This document shows, piece by piece, positions 15,868-23,681 of a DNA stretch of 37,451 nt. This stretch comes from Actinoallomurus spadix (GTDB lineage Bacteria > Actinomycetota > Actinomycetes > Streptosporangiales > Streptosporangiaceae), in the NCBI RefSeq assembly GCF_024055725.1, contig NZ_JAMXMX010000042.1:1-37451 (forward strand), written 5' to 3'. A program made the translations under genes and the position numbers. Every line of letters begins with the position of its first letter. Position 1 is the first letter of the stretch. The notes beneath the pieces are model-generated. The model saw only the letters and a list, made by a program, of their open reading frames with translations, made no database searches and was not told where the DNA came from.

Positions 15868-16793
15868 ACGCCACCGCCACCACCGTCGCCGCGGCCAACG
15901 GAGCCGGGACCGGAGAGGTGACCAGGCTGCAGATCCGCCCTCGTTACGAGGGGGCCAACATCTGCACCTGGATCGGGTTCAAACACGTCAACTACCTCGT
16001 CGAAGAGGCCGTCCTCGACCATCTCCGCCAGACCGGCTCCCCGGCCGGGGAGCTCTACGAGCGGTACGGGCTGTGCGTCGACCTGGTCGACCTCGACACG
16101 CGCATCCTGCACGCCTTTCACATCGACGACGTCGCGACCGCCGAGGTGCGCCGGGTCGGTGACGACCTCCTCGCGGTGCGCCTCCACCGGGAGGACACCC
16201 ACGCCGTCACCGCGAAGGTACGGATCGCGCTGCGGCTCGATCCGCGCGGCACCGCCGCCGAGCCGGTGCCGCCGGAGCTGCGCCCGCGGCCGGTGACGCG
16301 GCTGGGCGGCGGAGCCACGGCGACCCCGCTGGCGGCGGGCGCCGACCCGGTCGCCTCGCTCACCCAGGGCGGGAACGCGCACGCCTGGCGGTGGCGGATC
16401 CCTTACTTCTACTGCCACTTCACCGAACGCGTGCAGATGTCGGGCTACCTCCGGTTGATGGAGGAGGCCGTCGACCTGTTCCTCGCCGACCGCGGTATCT
16501 CGATCAAACGGCTGCTGGACGAACAGAACCTCATCCCCGTCGTGCCCCACTCGAAGATCACCATCCTCGACGAGGCCCTCATGGAAGAGGAGCTCTGCAC
16601 CGTCCTCACCGTCGAGAACGTCTTCAAGCGCTTCACCTACACCGCGCGGATGGACTGCTACGCGCTGCGCGACGGCGCCCTGGTACCGACCGCGACCGGG
16701 CGCATCACCCACGGCTACGCCGTCATCGAGAACCGCCGCGACTGGAGCCTGGTCTCCTTCGACGACCGGATGATGGGCGCGCTGGAGCGATGA
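15864..16793 (+). CDS. Double-hotdog acyl-thioesterase-like protein
   Basis: 309 residues, which I read as two hotdog domains in tandem. The first (about 20-135) has TWIGFKHVNYLVEEAVLDHL, resembling the GHVNNxxYLxxFEEA motif of 4HBT thioesterases. The second (about 165-309) has HFTERVQMSGYLRLMEEAVDLFL, the same motif with the HxxN portion changed to MSGY. One half may therefore be catalytic and the other structural, as in FatA/FatB-type acyl-ACP thioesterases. It may hydrolyse the mature acyl-ACP to the free acid that the acyl-AMP ligase at 23682 would take up. A dehydratase or cyclase role is also possible. ATGA overlaps with both neighbours. Confidence 0.65.
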   Translation: MNATATTVAAANGAGTGEVTRLQIRPRYEGANICTWIGFKHVNYLVEEAVLDHLRQTGSPAGELYERYGLCVDLVDLDTRILHAFHIDDVATAEVRRVGDDLLAVRLHREDTHAVTAKVRIALRLDPRGTAAEPVPPELRPRPVTRLGGGATATPLAAGADPVASLTQGGNAHAWRWRIPYFYCHFTERVQMSGYLRLMEEAVDLFLADRGISIKRLLDEQNLIPVVPHSKITILDEALMEEELCTVLTVENVFKRFTYTARMDCYALRDGALVPTATGRITHGYAVIENRRDWSLVSFDDRMMGALER

Positions 16794-17926
16794 CGGAGGT
16801 CGTCGTCACCGGACTGGGCGCGGTCACCTGTCACGGTGACGGTGCCGCCGCGCTGTGGGAGGCCATGCTCGCGGCGGCGGCCCGCCCGCCCGACCGGCCG
16901 CGGGATCCGCTGGGCCACATGGACCTGCGGCTGATGCACCTGGTCCCGGGCGTCGACGCGGCCGAGCGCGCGGGCCGGTTCGCGATCACCGCCGCGGCCG
17001 AGGCGATCGAGGACGCCGGCCTGGACGCCGAGCCGCCGCCGGCGCGTACGGCGGTGGTCGTCGGGAGCTGCATGGGCGAGGTCGGTGTGCGGGAACGGGG
17101 ACGCGGCCCGGAGACCGGGGACGCTTGGAACCCCGCGTTCCGGATAGCCGCCCGGGTCGGAGACCGGATCGGCGCGTACGGGTCCAATGTCAGCGTCGCG
17201 AGCGCCTGCGCGGCCGGCGGGTTCTCCGTGAGCGTCGGCGCGGACATGATCCGGTGCGGCGAGGCCGACGTCGTGCTCGCCGGTGGTTCCGACGCCTACT
17301 CACGGGTCGCGCTGGCCTGCTTCAACCGGCTCGGTTCGGTCGACCCGGTGCGCTGCCGGCCGTTCGACCGCGACCGGCGGGGCACCGTCTTCGCCGAGGG
17401 GGCGGGCATGCTGGTCCTGGAATCGGCCCGGCACGCGGCCCGGCGCGGCGCCCGCGCGTACGCGCGGATCGCCGGGATCGGCTGGAGCTGTGACGCCTAC
17501 CATCCGACCGCGCCGGAGCCCAGCGGCCGGCAGATCGCACGGGCCATGACCGAGGCGCTCGGCGGAGACGCCCGTCTCGGATGCGTCATCCCGCACGCCA
17601 CCGGTACCCCGCGCGGCGACGTCGTCGAGAGCCGCGCGCTGAGCGCCGCGCTCGGCGAGCACCTCGCGGAGGTGCCGCTGTACAGCCTCAAGGCGCTCAT
17701 CGGGCACACCGGCGGAGCCGCCGCCGCGCTCGCGCTCTGCGCGGCCACCATGGTCCTGCGCCACCGGGTGGTGCCGCCGAACGTGCGCCTCGGCGCGCAG
17801 GATCCGGAGTGCGCGGTCCGGCTGCCCCAGGACGCTCCCGCGCGGCTCGACCGCCCGCGGGTCCTGGTCAACGGCTCGGCCTTCGGCGGTAACAACGCCG
17901 CGCTCGTCCTCGAGGAGGCGGCGTGA
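16790..17926 (+). CDS. Beta-ketoacyl synthase KS-4, catalytically intact
   Basis: 378 residues, starting MTEVVVTGLGAVTCHGDG at an ATG that overlaps the previous stop (ATGA). Catalytic residues are Cys140 in ASACAAG, His269 in IPHATGTP (the HGTGT motif with Gly to Ala) and His306 in LIGHTGGA; it ends NGSAFGGNNAALVLEEAA. It is the third KS in the unit able to condense. It is followed at once by the degenerate KS-5, so KS-4/KS-5 looks like a KS/chain-length-factor-style pair. Confidence 0.9.
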   Translation: MTEVVVTGLGAVTCHGDGAAALWEAMLAAAARPPDRPRDPLGHMDLRLMHLVPGVDAAERAGRFAITAAAEAIEDAGLDAEPPPARTAVVVGSCMGEVGVRERGRGPETGDAWNPAFRIAARVGDRIGAYGSNVSVASACAAGGFSVSVGADMIRCGEADVVLAGGSDAYSRVALACFNRLGSVDPVRCRPFDRDRRGTVFAEGAGMLVLESARHAARRGARAYARIAGIGWSCDAYHPTAPEPSGRQIARAMTEALGGDARLGCVIPHATGTPRGDVVESRALSAALGEHLAEVPLYSLKALIGHTGGAAAALALCAATMVLRHRVVPPNVRLGAQDPECAVRLPQDAPARLDRPRVLVNGSAFGGNNAALVLEEAA

Positions 17927-18912
17927 ACCTCCCGGCGGGCATGCTCGCGACGGACGCGGTCGTCACGGGCATCGGCGTGGTCGTGCCACCCGGCACACCG
18001 GCGGACCCCGGCCGCCCGTGGTTCGACACCCGCGCCAGACTCGGCCCGCGCGGCTACAAGTACCTGCCGGCGGCGAGCAGGTACCTCCTCGCCGCCGCGC
18101 GCGAGGCGATGGCCGACGGCGGGGGGCTCGACCTCGTGCCCGGGGAGCGGCGCGCCGCGACCTTCGGCACGAACAGCGGATCGGCCGCCGTCCTCGACGG
18201 CATGGACCGCACGGTCGCCGACGGGCACGCCGACGACCTGAGCCCGGCGATGGCGCCGTTCTTCGCCATCAACGTCCTGGGTAGCAGACCGTGCGCCGAG
18301 TACGAGGTGAAGGGCTTCCAGCTCACTCTCACCTCGCCCCGGGTGGCGGGCCTGGAGGCCATGGAGGTCGGCCTGCGCGCCCTCTCGCTCGGCCGCTGCT
18401 CCTCCCTGCTGGTGGCCGCCATGGAGGACGGGCCGCCGGGACCCGCTTCGCCGGTAGCCGATGGCCCGGCCCTGCCCGAGGAGGGCGCCGTGGCGATGGT
18501 GTTCGAACCGCCCGCCGCGGCGGCGGCCCGCGGCGGACGCTGGTACGGGGCCTGCAGGGCGCGGACCGCCTTCCTGCCGCCCCACCTGGCGGGCACCCGG
18601 GAAGGGCAGGACCGGCTCGGCCGGATCGTCACGGACCTGCTCACCGGCCTCGGCGCCGACCGGCCGCTGCCGGTGCACGTGATCGCCGACGGCTCGGCGG
18701 TCGGCGAGACGGTCGCCGCGGTCCTGACGGCCCACCCGCGGACCGGCCCGATCACGTCGCGTACGGCGGCGGGTCTCGGCTGCCTGACCCCCATGGTCCG
18801 CCTCGCGGGCCTTCTCGCGGCACGTACGGGCGACCGCCTGATCGTGACCGCGACGGCCGAGGGCAACCTCGCACTGGCCAGGATCTTCGACCCGGGGAGG
18901 TCCCCATGTTGA
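17923..18912 (+). CDS. KS-fold protein KS-5, active-site Cys replaced by Arg
   Basis: 329 residues from GTG 17923 (GTGA overlap with KS-4; AGGAGG 5 nt upstream supports this over the ATG at 17941). The family start VVTGIGVVVPP and the core are recognisable, but the nucleophile loop is QLTLTSPRVAG, placing Arg140 where Cys should be. No HGTGT or GHT motif remains and the C-terminal half is eroded. It is probably a non-catalytic partner of KS-4. Sequence drift is greater than in KS-3. It overlaps the enoyl reductase start by 7 nt. Confidence 0.78.
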   Translation: MNLPAGMLATDAVVTGIGVVVPPGTPADPGRPWFDTRARLGPRGYKYLPAASRYLLAAAREAMADGGGLDLVPGERRAATFGTNSGSAAVLDGMDRTVADGHADDLSPAMAPFFAINVLGSRPCAEYEVKGFQLTLTSPRVAGLEAMEVGLRALSLGRCSSLLVAAMEDGPPGPASPVADGPALPEEGAVAMVFEPPAAAAARGGRWYGACRARTAFLPPHLAGTREGQDRLGRIVTDLLTGLGADRPLPVHVIADGSAVGETVAAVLTAHPRTGPITSRTAAGLGCLTPMVRLAGLLAARTGDRLIVTATAEGNLALARIFDPGRSPC

Positions 18913-19742
18913 TCCCGATCGAGGGCACCTGGTGCCTGATCCTCGGCGCGTCCAGTGGCATGGGCCGCGCCGTGGCCCGGGCCATGGCCGCCCAGGGCGC
19001 CAACGTGATCGGCGTGCACTTCGACACGGCGGCGCACGAAGAGGCGACCGCGCAGCTGGTCGACGAGCTGCGCGGACACGGTGTCGAGGCGCACTTCTTC
19101 AACGTCAACGCGGCGAGCCCGGCCGTCCGCGCCGAACTGGTCCCGCGGATCGCCGAACTCTCCGGCGGCACCGGCCTGCACGTCCTGGTGCACTCACTGG
19201 CGTTCGGCACGCTCGTTCCGTACCTGCCGCGCGCTGGCTGGGAGCGCGGCATCACCCACCGGCAGCTCGACATGACGCTGAACGTCATGGCGCACAGCCT
19301 CGTCTACTGGGTGCAGGACCTGGTCGCCGCGGACCTGCTGCCCCGCGGTTCCAAGGTCTACGCGATGACGAGCGCCGGAGTCACGCAGGCACTGCCCAGC
19401 TACGGCGCGGTCTCGGCGGCCAAGTGCGCCCTGGAGGCCCACGTACGCCAGCTCGCCTGCGAGCTGGCGCCACGGGAGGTCGCGGTCAACGCCCTGCGCG
19501 CCGGGGTGACGCCGACGCCGTCACTCGCGCGCATCCCGGAGCACACCGAGTTCGTCGACCGGGCGACGCTGAACAATCCCCACGGCCGGCTGACGCGGCC
19601 CGAGGACGTCGCGGAGGCCATCGTCCTGCTGTCCAGGACGGACTCCTCCTGGATCACGGGCAACACCATCGGCGTCGACGGCGCGGAACTGTACGCGGCC
19701 GGTGGCGCCTGGAACCCCCACCGGGCCGATGCGGCCGGCTGA
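18906..19742 (+). CDS. Enoyl-ACP reductase, FabL/FabI-like SDR
   Basis: 278 residues, short-chain dehydrogenase fold. The nucleotide site is LILGASSGMGRAVARAMAAQG. The catalytic motif is Tyr166-x6-Lys173 (SYGAVSAAKCAL), the spacing of FabI/FabL enoyl reductases, not the Tyr-x3-Lys of ketoreductases. The C-terminus (ALRAGVTPTPSLARIPEH, then SSWITGNTIGVDGAELY) matches FabL more than FabI. It would reduce the 2,3 double bond of enoyl-ACP with NAD(P)H, so at least some cycles of the type II system give saturated carbons. The start is the ATG at 18906, inside the end of KS-5. Triclosan-type residues were not assessed. Confidence 0.82.
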   Translation: MLIPIEGTWCLILGASSGMGRAVARAMAAQGANVIGVHFDTAAHEEATAQLVDELRGHGVEAHFFNVNAASPAVRAELVPRIAELSGGTGLHVLVHSLAFGTLVPYLPRAGWERGITHRQLDMTLNVMAHSLVYWVQDLVAADLLPRGSKVYAMTSAGVTQALPSYGAVSAAKCALEAHVRQLACELAPREVAVNALRAGVTPTPSLARIPEHTEFVDRATLNNPHGRLTRPEDVAEAIVLLSRTDSSWITGNTIGVDGAELYAAGGAWNPHRADAAG

Positions 19743-19758
19743 CATGAGGAGGACGTCC

Positions 19759-20820
19759 ATGGACCTCGACGCTCTGGTGATCTCCGGCTGGTCGGTCGTC
19801 TCACCGTACGGCATGGGCGCCGGCCCGTTCCGCGACGGACTGCGGGCCGGCCGCGACGGTACGAGCGCGGGGCCGTACGGTCCGTTCGAACGGGCCGGGG
19901 TCGTGCCGGACTTCGACGTCGCCCGGGTGCTCGGCCGCAAGGGGACCCGGTCGATGGACCGCGTCACCGGGCTCACCGTGGCCACGGTCGGCCGGCTGCT
20001 CGACGCGTACCTGCCGCGGCCGTTCGAGGACGCCGAGCGCGTCGGCCTGGTGCTGGGCACCGGTTCGGGCAGCGTCCAGAGCATCATGGACTTCACCCGC
20101 GACGCGCTGACGGGGGAGCGGCCGTACCACGTCGACCCGGCGCGGTTCCCGAACACGGTGATGAACCGCGCGGCCGGCCAGAGCGCGATCTGGTACGGAC
20201 TGAAGGGACCCAACACGACCGTCGCCGGCGGCGCGCTGACCGGTCTGCTGGCGCTCAGCTACACGGCGCGGCTGCACCGCGGCGGCGGCTGCGACGCCAT
20301 CCTGTGCGGTGCGGCCGAGGAGATCTCCGAGCAGCGCGCCCGGCTGGAGTGGCACGCGAACGGTCCCGGCGGGGGACCGCTCGGCGAGGGCTGCGCCATG
20401 TTCCTCACCGAGCGCCTGGACACCGCGCGCCGGAACGGCCGGGCACCGCTCGCCGTCGTGCGCGCGGTGAGATTCGGGGCGTTCGGCGCGCCGGCCTCGG
20501 CCGGTGAGGCGCTGCGCCGCTGCGTCGAGGACGCGCTGAAAGACGCCGGCGCCCCCGACGACGTGCGGCTCGTGGCCCCCGCCGGGGGACCGTTCAGCGA
20601 CCATGAGTCCGCGGCGATCGGCGCCGCGCTCGGCGGCCGCAGGCCACCGGAGGTACGCGGGCGGCCGCTCATCGGTGACACCTCCGCGGCCTCGGCCGCC
20701 TTCCAGCTCGCCGCGGTGCTGGCCGCCGGCATGGACGACGGCCTCGCCCTGGTGACCTCGATCGACCGTGAGGGCACCGTCGGCTGCGCGTTGCTCGGGC
20801 AGCCGGGAGCGGGAACGTGA
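19759..20820 (+). CDS. KS-fold protein KS-6, active-site Cys replaced by Ala
   Basis: 353 residues from ATG 19759 (GAGGAGG about 7 nt upstream; an in-frame ATG at 19744 is less well placed). It begins MDLDALVISGWSVVSPYGMG. The nucleophile loop reads NTTVAGGALTG, giving Ala159 at the Cys position, and the second histidine motif GHTxGA is replaced by GDTSAASA. This is the pattern of a chain-length-factor-like or decarboxylase-like KS. It is probably the non-catalytic partner of KS-1, KS-2 or KS-4. Its stop overlaps the GTG of the ACP-2 gene. Confidence 0.82.
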   Translation: MDLDALVISGWSVVSPYGMGAGPFRDGLRAGRDGTSAGPYGPFERAGVVPDFDVARVLGRKGTRSMDRVTGLTVATVGRLLDAYLPRPFEDAERVGLVLGTGSGSVQSIMDFTRDALTGERPYHVDPARFPNTVMNRAAGQSAIWYGLKGPNTTVAGGALTGLLALSYTARLHRGGGCDAILCGAAEEISEQRARLEWHANGPGGGPLGEGCAMFLTERLDTARRNGRAPLAVVRAVRFGAFGAPASAGEALRRCVEDALKDAGAPDDVRLVAPAGGPFSDHESAAIGAALGGRRPPEVRGRPLIGDTSAASAAFQLAAVLAAGMDDGLALVTSIDREGTVGCALLGQPGAGT

Positions 20821-21308
20821 GCGTCCCCGGACCCGCCGGGAGCCCCGGCGGCGGTGCCGCGCCCGTCGTCCCGCCACCCGGCGGCGGTGCCGCGGCGGTG
20901 GTGCCGTCACCCGGCGACCACGCGGTGCCCGTCACCCGGCCACCCGGCGGCACGCCACCCGACCTCCGCTCCGGGCCCACCGGCTCGAGACCGACCGGAT
21001 CGCGCCGGCCGGAGCGGCCGACCACGCAGAAAGGACCGTTACCGATGGCCGACCAGCTCGCCCCCCGGCTCGACAAGGAGGACCTTCGCCTGCTGATCGC
21101 GGAGGTCCTCGACGTGGACGTCGCCGAGGTCACCGACGACGCGCACTTCGTGGACGACCTCGAGGTCGACTCGCTCATGGCCCTGGAGATCACCGTACGG
21201 CTGGAGAAGGAGTACGGCGTGCGCATGCAGGAGGAGGAACTGGAATCCATCCGGACCATGCGCAGCACCTACGACCTGATCGAGCGGAAGCTGCGGGAGA
21301 CGTCGTGA
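20817..21308 (+). CDS. Acyl carrier protein 2, with a repetitive Pro/Gly/Ala/Val-rich N-terminal extension
   Basis: From GTG 20817 (GTGA overlap with KS-6, GGGAG upstream) the product is 163 residues. The last 87 are a standard ACP (MADQLAPRLDKEDLRLLI...) with phosphopantetheine Ser119 in LEVDSLMALEI. The first about 76 are low complexity and include three in-frame 11-residue repeats (PGGGAAPVVPP, PGGGAAAVVPS, PGDHAVPVTRP). An internal ATG at 21045 with AAGGA 9 nt upstream gives the ACP alone. I list the long form because the repeat period is an exact multiple of three and the start is coupled to the previous gene, but the short form is quite possible. Either way this is the ACP next to the two dehydratases and the ketoreductase. 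Confidence 0.8.
   Translation: MSVPGPAGSPGGGAAPVVPPPGGGAAAVVPSPGDHAVPVTRPPGGTPPDLRSGPTGSRPTGSRRPERPTTQKGPLPMADQLAPRLDKEDLRLLIAEVLDVDVAEVTDDAHFVDDLEVDSLMALEITVRLEKEYGVRMQEEELESIRTMRSTYDLIERKLRETS
20844..20951. repeat. In-frame 33-bp tandem repeats at the start of the ACP-2 gene
   Basis: Units of 33 bp at 20844-20876, 20877-20909 and 20910-20942, then a partial fourth. The first 18 bases of units 1 and 2 are identical. Read in the ACP frame they encode P-G-rich 11-mers. The exact multiple of three favours a translated linker. Confidence 0.75.
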
Positions 21309-21649
21309 GGATCGACGCGGGGCCCGATGACGCGATCACGGCCCACGTCACGATCGATCCCGGCGACCCCGTCTTCCCGGGCCACTATCCGGGCTTCGCC
21401 GTGCTGCCGGGCGTGTACCTGATCGACTACGCGGACCGCGCCGTGCGCGCCTGGCGTGCCGCCGGGCTCCGGCTGCGGGCCATCGACCGGTGCCGGTTCC
21501 GCCGCCCCATCTACCCCGGTGACGAGGTCTCCATCCGGCTGTCCGCGTCCCGGTCACAGCGGGAACTGCGCGTCTCCGCCTCGGCGGCCACGGCGCGCGG
21601 CCCGGCCGCCGACCTCCGTCTCCGGTACGAGGAGGCGACGGGCCCGTGA
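21305..21649 (+). CDS. FabA/FabZ-like dehydratase (hotdog), catalytic half
   Basis: 114 residues, a single small hotdog domain, starting at GTG 21305 overlapping the ACP stop. The motif FPGHYPGFAVLPGVYLIDY contains the catalytic His27 and, 14 residues later, Asp41, the same spacing as His-Glu in FabZ and His-Asp in FabA. It would dehydrate 3-hydroxyacyl-ACP to enoyl-ACP. It is directly coupled to a second hotdog protein that lacks the His, suggesting an obligate heterodimer like mycobacterial HadA/HadB, where one subunit is catalytic. Confidence 0.85.
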   Translation: MRIDAGPDDAITAHVTIDPGDPVFPGHYPGFAVLPGVYLIDYADRAVRAWRAAGLRLRAIDRCRFRRPIYPGDEVSIRLSASRSQRELRVSASAATARGPAADLRLRYEEATGP

Positions 21650-22110
21650 TCGGCGTCGCCCAGATCAGACGGATCATCCCGCACCGTCACCCGATCCTGC
21701 TGGTGGACCGGGTTCTGGAGGTGGAGCCCGGCCGGAGCCTGACCGCGGCCAAGGCGGTGACGTGCTCCGAACCCGGCTTCGCCGAGGACCGTGAGGAGTA
21801 TCCGGCCGCCCTGCTGATCGAGTCCTGGGCCCAGTCCGCCGTGCTGCTGTCGGTGTGGGAGCAGCCCAACCCGGACGTACTGGCGGGGAAGGTGGAGCTG
21901 GCCGGCGCGATCGACGATGTCCGGTTCGGCCGTCCGGTGCTGCCCGGCGACGTCGTCGAGCACCGGGTCCGGCTGGTCAGGGCCATCGCCGACACGTCGA
22001 TCCTCGAGGGCGAGTCGCTCGTCGGCGCGTCCACCGTCATGTCGGTCGGTCATTTCGTGGTCGCCCTGCGGTCCATCGACGTGCTCCGGCCGGAGACCGC
22101 CCCAGCGTGA
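21646..22110 (+). CDS. FabZ-like hotdog protein lacking the catalytic His
   Basis: 154 residues from GTG 21646, overlapping the previous stop (GTGA). The N-terminus has the FabZ hallmark [20 protein letters not shown] and later [13 protein letters not shown]. Counting 14 residues back from the acidic Glu59 of that helix gives Phe45, and the GHFPG segment is replaced by [11 protein letters not shown]. The normal catalytic His is therefore absent, and the protein is probably a structural or substrate-binding subunit for the neighbouring small dehydratase. It may instead be an isomerase. The TGA is followed by the FabG ribosome-binding site. Confidence 0.83.
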   Translation: MIGVAQIRRIIPHRHPILLVDRVLEVEPGRSLTAAKAVTCSEPGFAEDREEYPAALLIESWAQSAVLLSVWEQPNPDVLAGKVELAGAIDDVRFGRPVLPGDVVEHRVRLVRAIADTSILEGESLVGASTVMSVGHFVVALRSIDVLRPETAPA

Positions 22111-22120
22111 AGGAGTCATC

Positions 22121-22867
22121 GTGCCCGGAACCGATCGGCCCGTCGCCCTCGTCACGGGCGGCTCGCGCGGCATCGGCCGTGCCGCGGTCGCACGTCTCGC
22201 CCGCGACGGCTATGACGTGGCGTTCTGCTACGAGGCCAGTACCGAGGCGGCCGAGACGTCGGCCAAGGAGGCGAAGGCGGCAGGCGCCGAGGTCCTCGTC
22301 CGGAAGGTCGACGTGGCCGACCGGGCGGCGGCCAAGGAGTTCGTCGAGACGGTCGAGACCGAGCTGGGGCCCGTCGCCGTGCTCGTCAGCGCCGCCGGGA
22401 TCATCCGCGACAAGCCGCTGGCGCTGATGCGGGACGAGGAGTGGGACGCCGTGCTGCGGGTGAACCTCGACGGCACCTACAACATCTGCCGATCGGTGGT
22501 CTTCCCGATGATGAAGCGGCGGGCGGGCGCGATCGTCACCGTCTCGTCGATCTCCGGGATCGCGGGGAACGCCGCGCAGACCAATTACGCGGCGTCCAAG
22601 GCCGGCATCATCGGCTTCACCCGGTCCCTCGCCAAGGAGGTGGGGCGTCACGGGATCCGGGCGAACGTCGTGGCCCCGGGCTTCATCGAGACGGACATGA
22701 CCGCGCGGATGCCTCCTGCTCTGGTGTCGGACATGCGCGCCCGCATCCCGCTGGACCGGTTCGGCCGCCCCGACGAGGTGGCGGATCTGGTCTCCTTCCT
22801 GGCGTCGGAGCGGGCCGCCTACATCACCGGCCAGGTCGTGCAGGTCGACGGGGGGATCGCGCTGTGA
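22121..22867 (+). CDS. 3-oxoacyl-ACP reductase, FabG-like
   Basis: 248 residues from GTG 22121 with AAGGAG 5 nt upstream. Canonical FabG features: [16 protein letters not shown] cofactor loop, SAAGI, VSSIS with the catalytic Ser, Tyr156-x3-Lys160 (NYAASKAG), [13 protein letters not shown] and the C-terminal [11 protein letters not shown]. It reduces the 3-keto group of the ACP-bound chain with NADPH. It is the only ketoreductase in unit 1, so one enzyme must serve all cycles. The stop overlaps the next GTG. Confidence 0.93.
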   Translation: MPGTDRPVALVTGGSRGIGRAAVARLARDGYDVAFCYEASTEAAETSAKEAKAAGAEVLVRKVDVADRAAAKEFVETVETELGPVAVLVSAAGIIRDKPLALMRDEEWDAVLRVNLDGTYNICRSVVFPMMKRRAGAIVTVSSISGIAGNAAQTNYAASKAGIIGFTRSLAKEVGRHGIRANVVAPGFIETDMTARMPPALVSDMRARIPLDRFGRPDEVADLVSFLASERAAYITGQVVQVDGGIAL

Positions 22868-23544
22868 GCCCGCGGTTCTACTTCTCGCTGCGCAGCCCGT
22901 ACTCCTGGCTGGCCTACCGGGATCTGCTCGACCGGCACGCCGCACTGGCCGGACGGCTGGAGTGGATCCCGTTCTGGGAACCGGACGAGCACAGCCTGCG
23001 GCTGCTCGCCGAGGCGGGCGGACGGTTCCTCTACACCCCGATGTCGAAGGCCAAGCACCTGTACGCGCTTCAGGACGTGCGCCGCCTGGCGGCGGAGCGC
23101 GGGCTGCGGCCGGCCTGGCCGGTCGACCGCGAGCCGTGGTGGGAGGTGCCCCACCTGGCCTATCTGGTCGCGCGCCGCCACGGACGCGGGCCGGAGTTCA
23201 TCGCGGGCGCGTACCGGGCCCGGTGGGAGGAGGGACGCGACATCTGCGACCCCCGGACCATCGCCGGGCTGGCCGGGGAGCTGGGGCTCGACGAAGGTGA
23301 GCTGACCGGCGCGGTCCACGATCCGCGGATCCGGGAGGAGGGAGTACAGGTCCTGCTGAGGATCCACCGCGACGGCGTGTTCGGGGTGCCGTTCTTCGTC
23401 AACCGGTTCGACAAGTACTGGGGGGTCGACCGGCTTCCGGCGTTCGCCGATTCCGTACGCGCCGGGGCCGGCGCTCCGCCTCCCGCCGTCACGACGGTGG
23501 GCGCCGCGTCGGTCGACGACGGGCACGCCGGCGGGTGCGGATGA
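22864..23544 (+). CDS. DsbA-family / 2-hydroxychromene-2-carboxylate isomerase-like protein
   Basis: 226 residues from GTG 22864 (GTGA overlap with the FabG gene). The N-terminus [18 protein letters not shown] is the HCCA-isomerase/GST-kappa signature (FxSxxSPYS), with Ser where a thioredoxin-like Cys would be. A later [17 protein letters not shown] carries the cis-proline loop. The middle is helical, as in the DsbA insertion. Known members isomerise a double bond with a thiol cofactor (glutathione; in actinomycetes mycothiol would be the candidate). Being last in a reducing polyketide operon, it may shift or flip a double bond of the chain; this is inference. The last 30 residues are disordered. 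Confidence 0.82.
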   Translation: MSPRFYFSLRSPYSWLAYRDLLDRHAALAGRLEWIPFWEPDEHSLRLLAEAGGRFLYTPMSKAKHLYALQDVRRLAAERGLRPAWPVDREPWWEVPHLAYLVARRHGRGPEFIAGAYRARWEEGRDICDPRTIAGLAGELGLDEGELTGAVHDPRIREEGVQVLLRIHRDGVFGVPFFVNRFDKYWGVDRLPAFADSVRAGAGAPPPAVTTVGAASVDDGHAGGCG

Positions 23545-23568
23545 ACGCCCTGCGCGATGAGCCGTCGT

Positions 23569-23597
23569 GGCCGCGCTCCGCCGTCCGGCGCGTGGCC
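23569..23597. terminator. Possible hairpin after unit 1
   Basis: GGCC-GCGC (23569-23576) can pair with GCGCGTGGCC (23588-23597) with a two-base bulge, just after the last gene of unit 1 and before the second cluster element. It is imperfect and has no T-run. Confidence 0.25.
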
Positions 23598-23619
23598 GTG
23601 GCGGCCCTGGTCGCCCCGG

Positions 23620-23642
23620 TTATAGCCGGGATATAGCGGCCG
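23620..23642 (+). promoter_or_regulatory. Cluster element, copy 2
   Basis: TTATAGCCGGGATATAGCGG plus CCG, ending 39 bp before the acyl-AMP ligase GTG. It matches copy 1 at all but three positions, all in the spacer between the two TATAG pentamers, which are again 11 bp apart. It defines the start of unit 2. Confidence 0.75.
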
Positions 23643-23681
23643 GCCGCACCGTAGCGACAGCGAGAGAGACCGGGAGAGAAC

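Noticed and set aside
11474-23544. Aromatic type II polyketide cluster
   Set aside because: No aromatase or cyclase of the usual kinds; the ketoreductase, dehydratases and enoyl reductase point to a reduced or polyene acyl chain instead.
23541-23636. Small 31-codon frame beginning ATG 23541 (overlapping the isomerase stop by ATGA) and ending in the TAG of the cluster element
   Set aside because: The overlap imitates the coupled genes nearby and the end is hydrophobic, but it runs into the shared 23-bp promoter element, has no family resemblance and no ribosome-binding site of its own beyond coupling.
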